Made by a program: the position numbers and the translations under genes
The notes under the pieces: generated by a model
Database searches by the model: none
The model's input: the letters and a program-made list of their open reading frames with translations, nothing else
Told to the model about the DNA's origin: nothing
DNA from: an uncultured Shewanella sp.
GTDB lineage: Bacteria > Pseudomonadota > Gammaproteobacteria > Enterobacterales > Shewanellaceae
Direction: 5' to 3'
Assembly: GCF_947501665.1 (NCBI RefSeq)
Contig: NZ_CANMWS010000028.1
Span: forward strand, 1 to 64,000
DNA: 64,000 nt
Part shown: piece by piece, positions 26,851-36,436 of the stretch
How positions within the stretch are numbered: the first letter of the stretch is position 1
Layout of the letters: every line of letters starts with the position of its first letter

Positions 26851-27246
26851 CTAAGCGCTAGCTGTTTGTTGTAACATCTCGGCCATTTTCTGCTGAATAA
26901 GATACACTCCCTTTAACGGTCTGATCATCACTTTGAATTCAACAATTTTTCCCGTCTCATCCCACCTAATCATATCAACACCGTTGATACTGATCCCATC
27001 AATTTCAACTTCAAATTCCAAGATGGCATTATGACTATCAACCACTTCTCTAACATACCGAAAAGGAGCATTAAGAAAAATATAAAATGCAGCACTTAAA
27101 TAATGTTGAGTCATTTTTTTCCCCACTTGGGGGGTATGTAAAACAGGAGAATAAAAAATCACATCATCGCTTAATAATTCAGACAAACCCCGAGGGTCTT
27201 TTTTTACCACTAATTGATGCCACACTTCTAAGGTATTAATAGACAT
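26851..27246 (-). CDS. SnoaL/NTF2-like protein
   Basis: 131 residues. The order LEVWHQLVVKKDPRGLSELL, DDVIFYSPVLHTPQVGK, a Phe/Tyr-rich helix, then AILEFEVEIDGISINGVDMI and GKIVEFKVMIRPLKG is that of small NTF2-fold proteins (SnoaL-like), which act as isomerases, hydrolases or ligand pockets. The role here is unknown. AGGA lies upstream of the ATG. It is co-directional with radA, about 150 bases downstream of it. Confidence 0.75.
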   Translation of the reverse strand: MSINTLEVWHQLVVKKDPRGLSELLSDDVIFYSPVLHTPQVGKKMTQHYLSAAFYIFLNAPFRYVREVVDSHNAILEFEVEIDGISINGVDMIRWDETGKIVEFKVMIRPLKGVYLIQQKMAEMLQQTASA

Positions 27247-27396
27247 TCATTCTTTCCTTGTATTAAGTCTATGCTTTGCTAAATTCAAAGCATGTCAATA
27301 TGCTGATTAAACATACTCTTTTACCCTCTATTGAGCAATGGTTATTGCCATACAATGCAGTACTGTACGGCAATATGAAAACAGTAAAAAGTAAGC

Positions 27397-28761
27397 CTAA
27401 AGTGCTTCTAAAGCTTGGGTTAACTTGCTCACCCCAATAATATGCATGCCAGCAGGTATTTTTTTGGGTACATTAGCGTCTGGCACTATTGCTCTTTTAA
27501 AGCCATGTTTAGCCGCTTCGGTGATCCTCTCTTGCCCATTAGGAACAGGTCTTATTTCACCGGATAATCCCACTTCACCAAAAACCACTAAGTCTCTTGG
27601 TAATACTTCGCCTCTAAAACTAGACACCATCGCCAATAATAAAGTGAGATCGGCACTGGTCTCGGTCACTTTCACTCCACCAACCACATTCACGAACACA
27701 TCCTGATCCGCCATCATTAGCCCACCATGACGATGCATAACCGCCAATAACATGGCTAATCGGTTTGCATCCATTCCCACCGCGACACGTCTTGGGTTGC
27801 CCATCGCAGAACTATCAACCAATACTTGTAATTCCACTAACAATGGCCGAGTCCCTTCCCAAACCACCATCACTAATGAACCCGATGCATCTTCCTCCCC
27901 TCGAGAAAGAAAGATAGCCGATGGATTGGCCACTTCTTTTAAGCCTCTCTCAGTCATGGCAAATACCCCAAGTTCATTAATCGCACCAAAACGATTTTTA
28001 TGAGAACGCAAGGTTCGATATCGGCTATCACTGTCTCCTTCAAACATAACCGAACAATCAATACAGTGCTCCAAGACTTTAGGCCCAGCAAGACTACCAT
28101 CTTTGGTCACATGGCCCACCATAATCACAGCAATGCCATTTTGTTTAGCAAAACGTGTTAAAAAAGAAGCCGACTCTCTCACTTGAGACACACTTCCAGG
28201 AGATGACTGCACCTCACTGATATGCATGACTTGAATGGAGTCAACCACAATCACTTTGGGTTTTTCTTGCATTGCAATTTGGCAAATTTGTTCAACGCTA
28301 GTTTCTGATAGCATTTTTAAATTAGCCGTTGGCAGGCCAAGTCGATTAGCCCGCATCGCCACTTGTTGCAATGACTCTTCGCCTGTCACATAAAGCGCGG
28401 ACATAGATTCGGCTAACTGGCATAAAGTTTGTAATAATAATGTACTTTTACCCGCACCGGGATGACCCCCAATTAAAATGGCAGATCCGGGTACAATCCC
28501 TCCTCCAAGCACACGATCCAACTCGTTAAAGGAGCTGGCAATACGAGGAAGTTCATCTAAATCTATTTGATTTAACGTTTTTATTTCACTGGAACCTTGG
28601 CCAGCATAACCACTAAAAGAAGCTGATTTTCCTGCAATAGGGGGACCCAAACGCACTTCAGTGATGGTATTCCACTCTTGACAAGCACTGCATTGACCTT
28701 GCCAGCGAGGAAAATCTTGCCCGCACTCATTACACACATATGCTGTTTTATTTTTTGCCAT
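27397..28761 (-). CDS. radA: DNA repair protein RadA/Sms
   Basis: 454 residues, the normal length. A branch-migration helicase for recombination intermediates. An N-terminal C4 zinc finger (CNECGQDFPRWQGQCSAC), a RecA-type ATPase with Walker A GGHPGAGKSTLLLQ, Walker B VIVVDSIQVMHI, the RadA motif KNRFG and a C-terminal Lon-protease-like domain (VFVNVVGGVKVTE, FGEVGLSGEIRPVPNG) are all present. In E. coli radA directly follows serB; here about 12 kb of accessory DNA separates them, although both keep the same strand. Confidence 0.96.
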   Translation of the reverse strand: MAKNKTAYVCNECGQDFPRWQGQCSACQEWNTITEVRLGPPIAGKSASFSGYAGQGSSEIKTLNQIDLDELPRIASSFNELDRVLGGGIVPGSAILIGGHPGAGKSTLLLQTLCQLAESMSALYVTGEESLQQVAMRANRLGLPTANLKMLSETSVEQICQIAMQEKPKVIVVDSIQVMHISEVQSSPGSVSQVRESASFLTRFAKQNGIAVIMVGHVTKDGSLAGPKVLEHCIDCSVMFEGDSDSRYRTLRSHKNRFGAINELGVFAMTERGLKEVANPSAIFLSRGEEDASGSLVMVVWEGTRPLLVELQVLVDSSAMGNPRRVAVGMDANRLAMLLAVMHRHGGLMMADQDVFVNVVGGVKVTETSADLTLLLAMVSSFRGEVLPRDLVVFGEVGLSGEIRPVPNGQERITEAAKHGFKRAIVPDANVPKKIPAGMHIIGVSKLTQALEAL

Positions 28762-29458
28762 AATGTTTATTGATATTCATCCGTTATATGCATGTCTTAA
28801 AAAATGATTATCCTTCAAGAAACACAAATTGACATTAGTTGTAAAATTATAAATTAAACTGCGATTATGCCTATATTAACGCGTTATAGAGAATAATAAA
28901 CGAAATGATCTCACCCAGCTCCCCTATAGCTAAATCAATATAAAATGATAGTCTCAGAGCGGTCAATTGAGCGGCAATTTGAGATGAATTATTGATGGAA
29001 TGTAGGCACCTTTTGAGATAATGCAACAAAGAAGTGTCGCTCAAATAAAGCTCCTAACATGCTGGTTTAAAAGTGATTTATACGTTGTTGATTTGTCTTA
29101 CCGTAGCATGACTATGCTTTTAACAATTCGCCTAGCCTAAATCACTTTTCATTCCAGCTGAGCATGTCATTTTATATTGATTTAGCTATACACTCATTTA
29201 GCCATTAATGACCTTAATGTCGCGAAATAATTTTAAAGCATTGTTTGATTAACTGATTCAAAAAGAAACAACTGAAAGCACAATTATGCCGTATCATTGA
29301 TGTTGGTAAAATTATTGATATAACAGAATAAGTCATATTGAGGTATCCTGAGTGACAAAATGATAAATGAAGCATTCGGCCCTTTATCGTATTAAGCTCA
29401 TAGTCGTATTACATTCAGATGTTTATTTTTTAAAAGAGGTTCCCTGACGGGCAATAAG
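28762..29458. other. Intergenic region between radA and manC
   Basis: About 700 bases without a supported gene. It holds the 266-bp inverted-repeat element at 28925-29190. Read on the minus strand, the element contains a short frame beginning MLGALFERHFFVALSQKV that stops early and may be a transposase-start fragment. The last 270 bases must hold the manC promoter; no confident -35/-10 pair was identified. Confidence 0.6.
28925..29190. mobile_element. MITE-like element with 24-bp perfect inverted repeats
   Basis: The 24 bases at 28925-28948 (beginning TATAGCTAAATC) are the exact reverse complement of 29167-29190. Similarity extends a few bases inward (CTCAG on both sides). An internal perfect 12-bp inverted repeat (AAAAGTGATTTA at 29069-29080 and its complement at 29138-29149) gives further palindromic structure. 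There is no full transposase, so this fits a non-autonomous miniature element. I could not identify a target-site duplication. Confidence 0.7.
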
Positions 29459-30916
29459 ATGCAACCCATTTTACCCATTATTATCGCAGGTGGCACTGGG
29501 ACGAGGCTATGGCCATTATCTCGTCAGCTTCATCCTAAGCAATGTCTATCACTATTAGAAAACTCAAGCTTACTTCAAAGTACGCTTGAACGTTTAGCTC
29601 ATTTACAACACTTACCCGCCGTTATTATTTGTAATGAAGCCCACCGATTTTTAATTGCCGAACAATTACGTGAGAAAACGATACCTCACAATGGCATCAT
29701 CCTTGAATCCATGGGAAAAAATACCGCACCAGCCATTGCATTAGGCGCTTTACATGCATTGACCCTTAAAGACCAAACAAGCAATGAAAATACAGATCTC
29801 GATCCCTTATTATTAATCTTACCTGCGGATCATCATATTCAACATGCTGAGGCGTTTTGTCAAACATTAGCCAGCGCCAGTGAGCTGGCCCAAGCCAATC
29901 ATATCATTACTTTTGGTGTCAGCCCGACTCACCCTGAAACAGGTTATGGTTATATTAAAACTGGATCAGAAATAGAAAAAAACAAAAATAACCCTTTGAT
30001 TAGCTTTCACGTCGATAGCTTTACCGAAAAGCCTGATTTAGCCACGGCCAAGCAATATTTAACCAATAAAGCATACTTCTGGAATAGCGGCATCTTTTTG
30101 ATAAAAGCCAGTGTTTACCTCAGTGAATTAAAACAGCACCAAAGCGACATATTAAGCGCTTGTCAAAAAGCAATGACTCATAGTCAGCAAGATTTAGATT
30201 TTATTCGCGTTGAGCCTAACGCATTTAATGCTTGCCCAAGTAATTCAATTGACTATGCTATCATGGAAAAAACCCATCGCGCGGTCATGGTACCGTTGAG
30301 GAATCACTGGAGCGATGTGGGCAGTTGGTCAGCATTATGGACTATCAGTGATAAAGATGACTTAGGCAATAGCCTGCATGGCGATGTCATCAACCTTCAT
30401 AGCCACAATACTTTCGTCCATGCTGAAAATAAATTGGTGACGATTATCGGGTTAAACAATCTTGTTGTCGTTGAAACCAAAGATGCGGTATTAATTGCCG
30501 ATAAAGATCATGTGCAACAAGTCAAAAATGTGGTTGCTCAATTAGAAGCGAGAAATAGAATAGAGCATAAACAACACAGAGAAGTATGCCGCCCTTGGGG
30601 AAAATACGATCTCATTGATCAAGGAGAGCATTTTCAAGTCAAACGTTTAAGTGTTAAACCTGGAGGTAAATTGTCGACTCAGATGCATCATCACAGAGCA
30701 GAACATTGGATAGTCGTTTCAGGTACGGCTAAAATCACTAACGGCGGACAAGAGTTACTATTAAGTCCGAATCAATCAACATATATTCCCATTGGCTCTA
30801 TTCACTCACTTGAAAATCCAGGTAAAATACCCCTTGAGATGATTGAAGTACAATCAGGCACTTATCTAGAAGAAGACGATATTATTCGCTTTAGTGATCA
30901 TTATGGCCGAAAATAA
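29459..30916 (+). CDS. manC: Mannose-1-phosphate guanylyltransferase / mannose-6-phosphate isomerase
   Basis: 485 residues, the usual bifunctional size. The N-terminal half makes GDP-mannose (IIAGGTGTRLWPLSRQLHPK, nucleotide loop; FTEKPDLATA, sugar-phosphate site). The C-terminal cupin half interconverts mannose-6-P and fructose-6-P (RPWGKYDLIDQGEHFQVKR; metal site QMHHHRAEHWIVVSGTAKI). It overlaps the downstream manB start, so the pair is coupled. GDP-mannose feeds surface polysaccharide or its fucose/rhamnose derivatives; no GDP-sugar-modifying enzyme lies in the window. Confidence 0.94.
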   Translation: MQPILPIIIAGGTGTRLWPLSRQLHPKQCLSLLENSSLLQSTLERLAHLQHLPAVIICNEAHRFLIAEQLREKTIPHNGIILESMGKNTAPAIALGALHALTLKDQTSNENTDLDPLLLILPADHHIQHAEAFCQTLASASELAQANHIITFGVSPTHPETGYGYIKTGSEIEKNKNNPLISFHVDSFTEKPDLATAKQYLTNKAYFWNSGIFLIKASVYLSELKQHQSDILSACQKAMTHSQQDLDFIRVEPNAFNACPSNSIDYAIMEKTHRAVMVPLRNHWSDVGSWSALWTISDKDDLGNSLHGDVINLHSHNTFVHAENKLVTIIGLNNLVVVETKDAVLIADKDHVQQVKNVVAQLEARNRIEHKQHREVCRPWGKYDLIDQGEHFQVKRLSVKPGGKLSTQMHHHRAEHWIVVSGTAKITNGGQELLLSPNQSTYIPIGSIHSLENPGKIPLEMIEVQSGTYLEEDDIIRFSDHYGRK

Positions 30917-32306
30917 TCCTGATAATGCAACCCTCCCCCTCACTTGCTTTAAAACCTATGATATTCGTGGAAAGCTCGAAACAGAATTAAACCCACAAAT
31001 AGCCTATCGAATAGCAAGAGCCTTTGCTGACATCATCAAGCCCAAAACAGTCGTGCTTGGCGGTGATGCTAGGCTCACCTCAGCAAGCTTAAAACAAGCT
31101 TTAGCAAGCGGATTCATGGATGCGGGTGTTAATGTGCTCGATTTAGGATTAACAGGCACAGAAGAAGTTTATTTTGCCACTTTTCACCTTAAATTAGACG
31201 CGGGTATTCAAGTGACCGCCAGCCATAATCCTATCGATTATAATGGAATGAAATTCGTTGGCAAAAATGCGGAGCCTATTGGCCCTGATAATGGTTTGCA
31301 ACCAATAAAATTGCTAGCAGAAAGCCAAGCTTTTTCCGTCAATAAGCAAGCAAAAGGCCACTATCATGGTCTTAACTTAATGCCAGATTATATCAAGCAC
31401 CTTTTATCTTATATTCAGCCACATCATATCAAACCCCTTAAAATCTTAGTCAATGCAGGCAATGGTCCTGCGGCAAAGATAATTGATGAATTAGAGGTCG
31501 CATTTAAGCAATTGCAAACCCCCATTACATTCATCAAAATAAACCATGACATTGACGGACGTTTTCCTAATGGTATTCCTAACCCTCTGTTAAAAGAGAA
31601 CCGACAAGACACACAAAATGCCATCACGTTACACCAAGCCGATTTAGGCATTGCGTGGGATGGTGATTTTGATCGCTGCTTTTTCTTTGATGAACAAGGG
31701 GAGTTTCTTGACAGTTATTACGTCGTTGGTTTACTAGCTGATGCTTTTTTGCAAAAAAATTCCCAATCAAACATTATTCATGATCCACGCTTGATTTGGC
31801 ATACACAACACATTTGCCAAAAGCATCGAAGTAAGGCAATTCAATGTCGAACAGGGCATGTATTTATTAAGCAAAAAATGCGTCAAACTCATGCAGCCTA
31901 TGGTGGGGAGGTAAGCGGTCATCACTATTTTCGCGATTTTGCCTATTGCGATAGTGGCATGATCCCTTGGTTGCTACTCATAGAGCTATTGAGCATCAAA
32001 AACCAACCTCTTTCGACCTTGGTTGCTGAAAGTAAACGTACTTACCCAAACTCGGGTGAGATTAATTTCACCGTCAGCCACCCTATTGACGCTATTAATA
32101 AAGTTAAAGCACATTATCAAGATATAGCCACACATATTGATACTTGTGATGGGATCAGTTTCTCATTTGAAAACAAGCAACAAGCATGGCGTTTTAATCT
32201 ACGTTACTCTAATACAGAACCTTTAATAAGACTCAATGTCGAATCAAAAGGCAATCGACAACTCGTAGTACAAAAAACCAATGAAATAATAGCGATACTG
32301 AAATAA
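30903..32306 (+). CDS. manB: Phosphomannomutase
   Basis: Predicted 467 residues. Converts mannose-6-P to mannose-1-P for ManC. Alpha-D-phosphohexomutase blocks in order: KTYDIRGKL, TASHNPIDYNGMKF with the phosphoserine, WDGDFDRCFFFDEQGEF (Mg2+ loop), YGGEVSGHHYFRDFAY (sugar specificity) and RYSNTEPLIRLNVES (phosphate-binding). The ATG at 30903 is used; a GTG at 30894 is the alternative. The start overlaps the last codons of manC by 14 bases. It is convergent with neuC, 40 bases away. Confidence 0.93.
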   Translation: MAENNPDNATLPLTCFKTYDIRGKLETELNPQIAYRIARAFADIIKPKTVVLGGDARLTSASLKQALASGFMDAGVNVLDLGLTGTEEVYFATFHLKLDAGIQVTASHNPIDYNGMKFVGKNAEPIGPDNGLQPIKLLAESQAFSVNKQAKGHYHGLNLMPDYIKHLLSYIQPHHIKPLKILVNAGNGPAAKIIDELEVAFKQLQTPITFIKINHDIDGRFPNGIPNPLLKENRQDTQNAITLHQADLGIAWDGDFDRCFFFDEQGEFLDSYYVVGLLADAFLQKNSQSNIIHDPRLIWHTQHICQKHRSKAIQCRTGHVFIKQKMRQTHAAYGGEVSGHHYFRDFAYCDSGMIPWLLLIELLSIKNQPLSTLVAESKRTYPNSGEINFTVSHPIDAINKVKAHYQDIATHIDTCDGISFSFENKQQAWRFNLRYSNTEPLIRLNVESKGNRQLVVQKTNEIIAILK

Positions 32307-32346
32307 CAACCTTTTTAGTCATCTCAACTGAGCGATAGCTAAATGG

Positions 32347-33468
32347 CTAGATATCATTAAATATTTTTTGTACGGGGATCTGCCAAAATGATTCTTTTGT
32401 TATCTCTTCAAGAAACTTTTCAACACTACGACCGTCACCAAATTCATCATTAGGCTCTACTGTAATATCACCAGAATTGATACGTTTGATAGACTTTATT
32501 ATTTCATCTTCATTCATTGCAACATTTAATATACTTTTTGATTGAGCACGACTATGTTGCCGAGTGCCAATATTGATACTCGGTACCTGATAAAAAGGTG
32601 CTTCTCTAACAGCTGCACTACTATTACCAATCATAAAATGACTATACTTTAATAAAGTTAAGAAAAACTCAAATCGCATAGATGGGATAACAATAAAGTT
32701 TTTATTATTTTTTAATTCATCATAAGCTGACAAAATAAAATGGCTTCCATGATCATTATTTGGATAAATGACGACATACTGTTTACCGCTTTTTTTTAGG
32801 CTATTAATTAATATATTAGTTTCATCTTGCAACGTGTCAACCGCCGTGGTTACAGGATGAAAAAGTACAATACCAAACTCTTCAAATTCAATATTATACC
32901 AAGATTTTACTTCCTCTAATGTTGGTAACTTATCACTTATCATAACATCTAGATCAGAAGAGCCAATAGGAAAAATATATTGCTCTAATTCACCAAGCTG
33001 AATTAACCTTTTTTTAGCTTGCTCATTACAAACAAAATGAATATGAGCTAACTTACTTACTGAATGGCGAATATGCTCATCAATAGTCCCTGAAACTTCT
33101 CCTCCTTCAATATGAGCAACTTTAATATTATTTAAACTGCCAACAATCGCACTCGCTAATGCTTCAACTCTATCACCGTGAACAAAAATCACATCAGGTT
33201 TAAGTTCAGTCACAAAATCCGATAAACCAATAATTGTTTTCGCTAAAATAGTATCCATTTTATCGTCAACATTTTGATTCACAAATTGATAAATGTTGTT
33301 AAAACCAGATTTATAAACCTCTTTATATGTTGAACCATATTTAGCCAACATATGCATTCCAGTCACAAATATATGAGTATCAAATCTAGAACCACATTCA
33401 TACATGAGCGGTTTAAGCTTACCAAAATCAGCACGAGTGCCTGTAATAAATAGTATTTTCTTATTCAT
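32347..33468 (-). CDS. neuC: UDP-GlcNAc 2-epimerase (hydrolysing)
   Basis: 373 residues. Converts UDP-GlcNAc to ManNAc and UDP, the first step towards sialic acid. The hydrolysing-epimerase layout is visible: FITGTRADFGKLKPLM at the N-terminus, VHGDRVEALASAI, AHIEGGEVSGTIDEHIRHS, GNSSAAVREAPFYQVPSINIG split at the UDP-binding Ser, and GTRQHSR. It is last of the neuA-neuB-neuC operon and overlaps the neuB stop by eight bases. A legionaminic- or other nonulosonate-pathway epimerase (LegG) is an alternative. Confidence 0.88.
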   Translation of the reverse strand: MNKKILFITGTRADFGKLKPLMYECGSRFDTHIFVTGMHMLAKYGSTYKEVYKSGFNNIYQFVNQNVDDKMDTILAKTIIGLSDFVTELKPDVIFVHGDRVEALASAIVGSLNNIKVAHIEGGEVSGTIDEHIRHSVSKLAHIHFVCNEQAKKRLIQLGELEQYIFPIGSSDLDVMISDKLPTLEEVKSWYNIEFEEFGIVLFHPVTTAVDTLQDETNILINSLKKSGKQYVVIYPNNDHGSHFILSAYDELKNNKNFIVIPSMRFEFFLTLLKYSHFMIGNSSAAVREAPFYQVPSINIGTRQHSRAQSKSILNVAMNEDEIIKSIKRINSGDITVEPNDEFGDGRSVEKFLEEITKESFWQIPVQKIFNDI

Positions 33469-34498
33469 AGTCAGCCAATTTCAGCATTTTATCATTTGCG
33501 ATATCACATGTTGCTTTTTTCCCTAATACCTCTTTATAATCAGCTGCACTCAGCTCTCCAGTACCTGGCCTTTTAACCCAAATATTATCTTTAGTCAGTA
33601 CATCCCCAGCTTTAATATCTCTAATCGCGACAACCGAAGCATAAGCAAAATCACGAGTCACTTGTTCTTCTTCAAGTAAGGTTTTATCACCAAACCTTGC
33701 TCGACGTATAACATCACAACCATGAATTAATTCTTTAAGTTCCCTCTCATCCATAGAGCAAACAATATCGGGTCCCAAACGTTGTTTATGGTCGGTATAA
33801 TGACGCTCAATAATATTAGCACCAACAGCAACAGCTCCAAAGCATGCATAATTATCCAATGAATGATCCGATAATCCAATAACAGCATTTGAATAATGAG
33901 AGCGCATTTGTGAGATAGCGCCAAGTCGAATTAACTCTGGAGGCGTTGGATACAGGTTAGTGCAATGAAGTAAACCATAACGAATATTTGCTTTCTCCAT
34001 TATCTCAACCGCTTTATCAACGGTTTTAATATCGTTCATACCAGTACTGAGAATAATCGGCTTTCCAAATCCTGCAACATGTTCAATGAGTGGAAAATTA
34101 TTACACTCTCCAGAGCCAATTTTAAATGCGGGAACATTTTGCTCCATCAAAAAATCAGCTGCAGCCCTAGAAAACGGCGTACTAATATACAATAAGCCTT
34201 GCATTTCGATGTAATGCTTGAGCTCTATTTCTTCTTCTAACGTTAAGCTGCAATCCTCCATAACTTGATAAATTGATTTATCCGTGTTCCCTGGAATAAT
34301 TTTCTTCGCAGACCCACTCATTTCATCATCGAGTACATGAGTTTGATGCTTAATAACCTCTGCTCCAGCACGTTTTGCAGAATCAACCATTTCTTTAGCG
34401 ACTGAAAGTAAGCCGCCATGATTGATACCTATTTCTGCAATTACAAACGTAGGATGTTGATCCCCTATTTTACGACCTGCTATCTCTAACTCGAACAT
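33461..34498 (-). CDS. neuB: N-acetylneuraminate synthase
   Basis: 345 residues. Condenses ManNAc with phosphoenolpyruvate to sialic acid. FVIAEIGINHGG opens the TIM barrel; STPFSRAAADFL, KIGSGECNNFPLIEHV, ILSTGM, LLHCTNLYPTPPE and IGLSDHSLDNYA are the family blocks, followed by ERHYTDHKQRLGPDI. A C-terminal SAF antifreeze-like domain (about 285-345: IRDIKAGDVLTKDNIWVKRPG) completes it. It overlaps neuA by 13 bases and neuC by 8, indicating tight translational coupling. The exact nonulosonic acid made cannot be fixed from sequence. Confidence 0.9.
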   Translation of the reverse strand: MFELEIAGRKIGDQHPTFVIAEIGINHGGLLSVAKEMVDSAKRAGAEVIKHQTHVLDDEMSGSAKKIIPGNTDKSIYQVMEDCSLTLEEEIELKHYIEMQGLLYISTPFSRAAADFLMEQNVPAFKIGSGECNNFPLIEHVAGFGKPIILSTGMNDIKTVDKAVEIMEKANIRYGLLHCTNLYPTPPELIRLGAISQMRSHYSNAVIGLSDHSLDNYACFGAVAVGANIIERHYTDHKQRLGPDIVCSMDERELKELIHGCDVIRRARFGDKTLLEEEQVTRDFAYASVVAIRDIKAGDVLTKDNIWVKRPGTGELSAADYKEVLGKKATCDIANDKMLKLADYE

Positions 34499-35178
34499 GA
34501 TTTATTTTCCAAAATTTGATTCGCAATAATGAGATCCTCTGAGGAATCTATATCTATACTTTCAATATGTTCCATTAAAAATGGAACAATGTTTGTTTGA
34601 GGAATACTGTTATTTGACGCTATAAAATTTTCAACATTAAAAATATAAATAGCACCATTAGGCGAATATAGCTCCGGGATCTGCTGCCTTGGAATAAAAG
34701 GAGCCTCTGGAGACACTAAGCCTTGTAAAAAACCATTTTCTCTTAATAGAAAAGTTTTATAGACTGATTTACTTTGTTTTTTAACACTAATAACAGTTAA
34801 ATTATCACTTAATATTTTAAATGCATTTTCAATATGAACAGCAGTTCTTAAAGGTGATGTGGGTTGAAGTAAACAAATATAATCATGATTATCAAACTTA
34901 TTTTCATTTATAATATAACTAATGACTTCGTTAGACGTTGTTAAATCTTGTGCTAGCTCGGAAGGCCTCTTTTGTGCCAATACACTCTCACTTATTGCAA
35001 ACTGCAAAATATCTTCATCATCTGAAGAAACAATAATTTCATCAAATAAGCCACTTTCTTTAGCTGATTGAATTGAATACCAAATTAATGGTTTTCCAGC
35101 TAGCTGGGCTAAATTTTTTCGAGGGATCCCTTTTGAACCACCTCGAGCAGGAATAATCGCAATCGTTTTTCGTTTCAT
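34486..35178 (-). CDS. neuA: CMP-sialic acid synthetase (cytidylyltransferase)
   Basis: Predicted 230 residues. Activates sialic acid with CTP to CMP-sialic acid, the donor for sialyltransferases. AIIPARGGSKGIPRKN is the CTP loop, KPLIWYSIQSAKES and ISESVLAQKRPSELA follow, and CLLQPTSPLRT is the sugar-acid site. The ATG at 35178 (GGA seven bases upstream) is preferred to a TTG at 35193. First gene of the neuA-neuB-neuC operon, divergent from the GT52-like gene over a strongly AT-rich 274-base promoter region. Confidence 0.9.
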   Translation of the reverse strand: MKRKTIAIIPARGGSKGIPRKNLAQLAGKPLIWYSIQSAKESGLFDEIIVSSDDEDILQFAISESVLAQKRPSELAQDLTTSNEVISYIINENKFDNHDYICLLQPTSPLRTAVHIENAFKILSDNLTVISVKKQSKSVYKTFLLRENGFLQGLVSPEAPFIPRQQIPELYSPNGAIYIFNVENFIASNNSIPQTNIVPFLMEHIESIDIDSSEDLIIANQILENKSCSS

Positions 35179-35452
35179 TTTATCCAAAACCAATGGATTT
35201 AGCTGTACTAAAGTCTACTTTAGTTACCTCTTAAAATACAGTATGAATAACCTAAGAAATCCGCCCACACTAACAACCCAACAATGTAATAACCTATACG
35301 CAATAAAATTCACACAAAAAAATCTAAACTTCATTTTTAAACAAAACAATTAATCAAATAAAAATAAATAAATAAGATAGTTTTACTAATAAATTATACT
35401 TTTATAAAAATTAAAATTATAATTAAAAAAATCACTTTAAAAATTTTACACC

Positions 35453-36436
35453 ATGAATAAGAACACTTTAGTATATGAAAACACTTACTACAGTTTATTT
35501 TTGTATATGCTCTATGATAAAAACTGGTTAGAGAGCGATTATCTCATTTTCGACAATAGAATTTCCTATGATTTTTTAAATCGATTAAAAGAAACGGTTC
35601 ATTGTATCGATGAAAATATATATTACAATGGATGTAAAAGGCCTATACCTAAATCACCAATTCGTAACCCTATCAATTTTTATAAGAAAAAATTAATACA
35701 AAAAGAATTATTTAACCAATACAATTTAATTGTTGGTAATATCGAACACCTTGATAATTCTTTAGTAAACTCATATAAAATACAAATTGAAGATGGTCTT
35801 GGTACAAGACAACACCTAAGGGAAGGAATAAAAAAAACAAACTTTCTGAGTCGTTTAAAAAAGAGAATATATTTTAGAGAAGCTAAAAAATTTAGTTCTA
35901 CCAAAAAATTTATTATCGCGGAATCGATAATAGCTGCTACTCCATTTAAAAATAAAACTATTCATATTGATATTAAATCAACTTGGAATAAAAAAACTAA
36001 CAATGAAAAATCACTTATTTTAAAGTTATTTAATGTTAATGCTGTTCAACTTAACACTATAAATGATAGTTTCAACTTACTACTAACACAACCATTGAAT
36101 GAGGATAATAACTGTACTGAAGAGGATAAAATAAAAGGATACAGACTCTTATTAAAAAAACATAGTTTTTCAGAGAAAAGCCTTATAATAAAACCTCACC
36201 CAAAAGAAAATACAGATTATCAAAAATACTTCCCTAACGCTACAATAATAGATAAAGACTTTCCTATTGAGTTAATGGTACTACTAGACATAAATGTTAA
36301 TAATGTCATCACGCTATTTTCTACTGCTGCAAGTATATTCAATGATAATTCAAATAAGATCATTTATTCTCGAGCCCCAAGTTATTTCAACTTCAAAGAA
36401 AAGTATATAAAAAAAATAAATTCGTTGAACTTATGA
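35453..36436 (+). CDS. Probable GT52-family sialyltransferase
   Basis: 327 residues, extremely rich in Asn, Lys and Ile, and AT-rich compared with the housekeeping genes. KIQIEDGLGTRQ mid-protein, then LLLTQPLNEDNN, SLIIKPHPKENTDYQKYF, DKDFPIELM and VITLFSTAASIF match the donor half of GT52/polysialyltransferase-type enzymes (KPHP and the final STAA Ser/Thr pair). The likely role is transfer of sialic acid from CMP-sialic acid to lipooligosaccharide or another surface glycan. The adjacent neuABC operon supports this strongly. No ribosome site is obvious before the ATG. Composition suggests horizontal transfer. Confidence 0.72.
   Translation: MNKNTLVYENTYYSLFLYMLYDKNWLESDYLIFDNRISYDFLNRLKETVHCIDENIYYNGCKRPIPKSPIRNPINFYKKKLIQKELFNQYNLIVGNIEHLDNSLVNSYKIQIEDGLGTRQHLREGIKKTNFLSRLKKRIYFREAKKFSSTKKFIIAESIIAATPFKNKTIHIDIKSTWNKKTNNEKSLILKLFNVNAVQLNTINDSFNLLLTQPLNEDNNCTEEDKIKGYRLLLKKHSFSEKSLIIKPHPKENTDYQKYFPNATIIDKDFPIELMVLLDINVNNVITLFSTAASIFNDNSNKIIYSRAPSYFNFKEKYIKKINSLNL

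Noticed and set aside
35453..36436. Polysialyltransferase with capsule export
   Set aside because: No kps-type export genes nearby; a single-transfer GT52-like role fits better.
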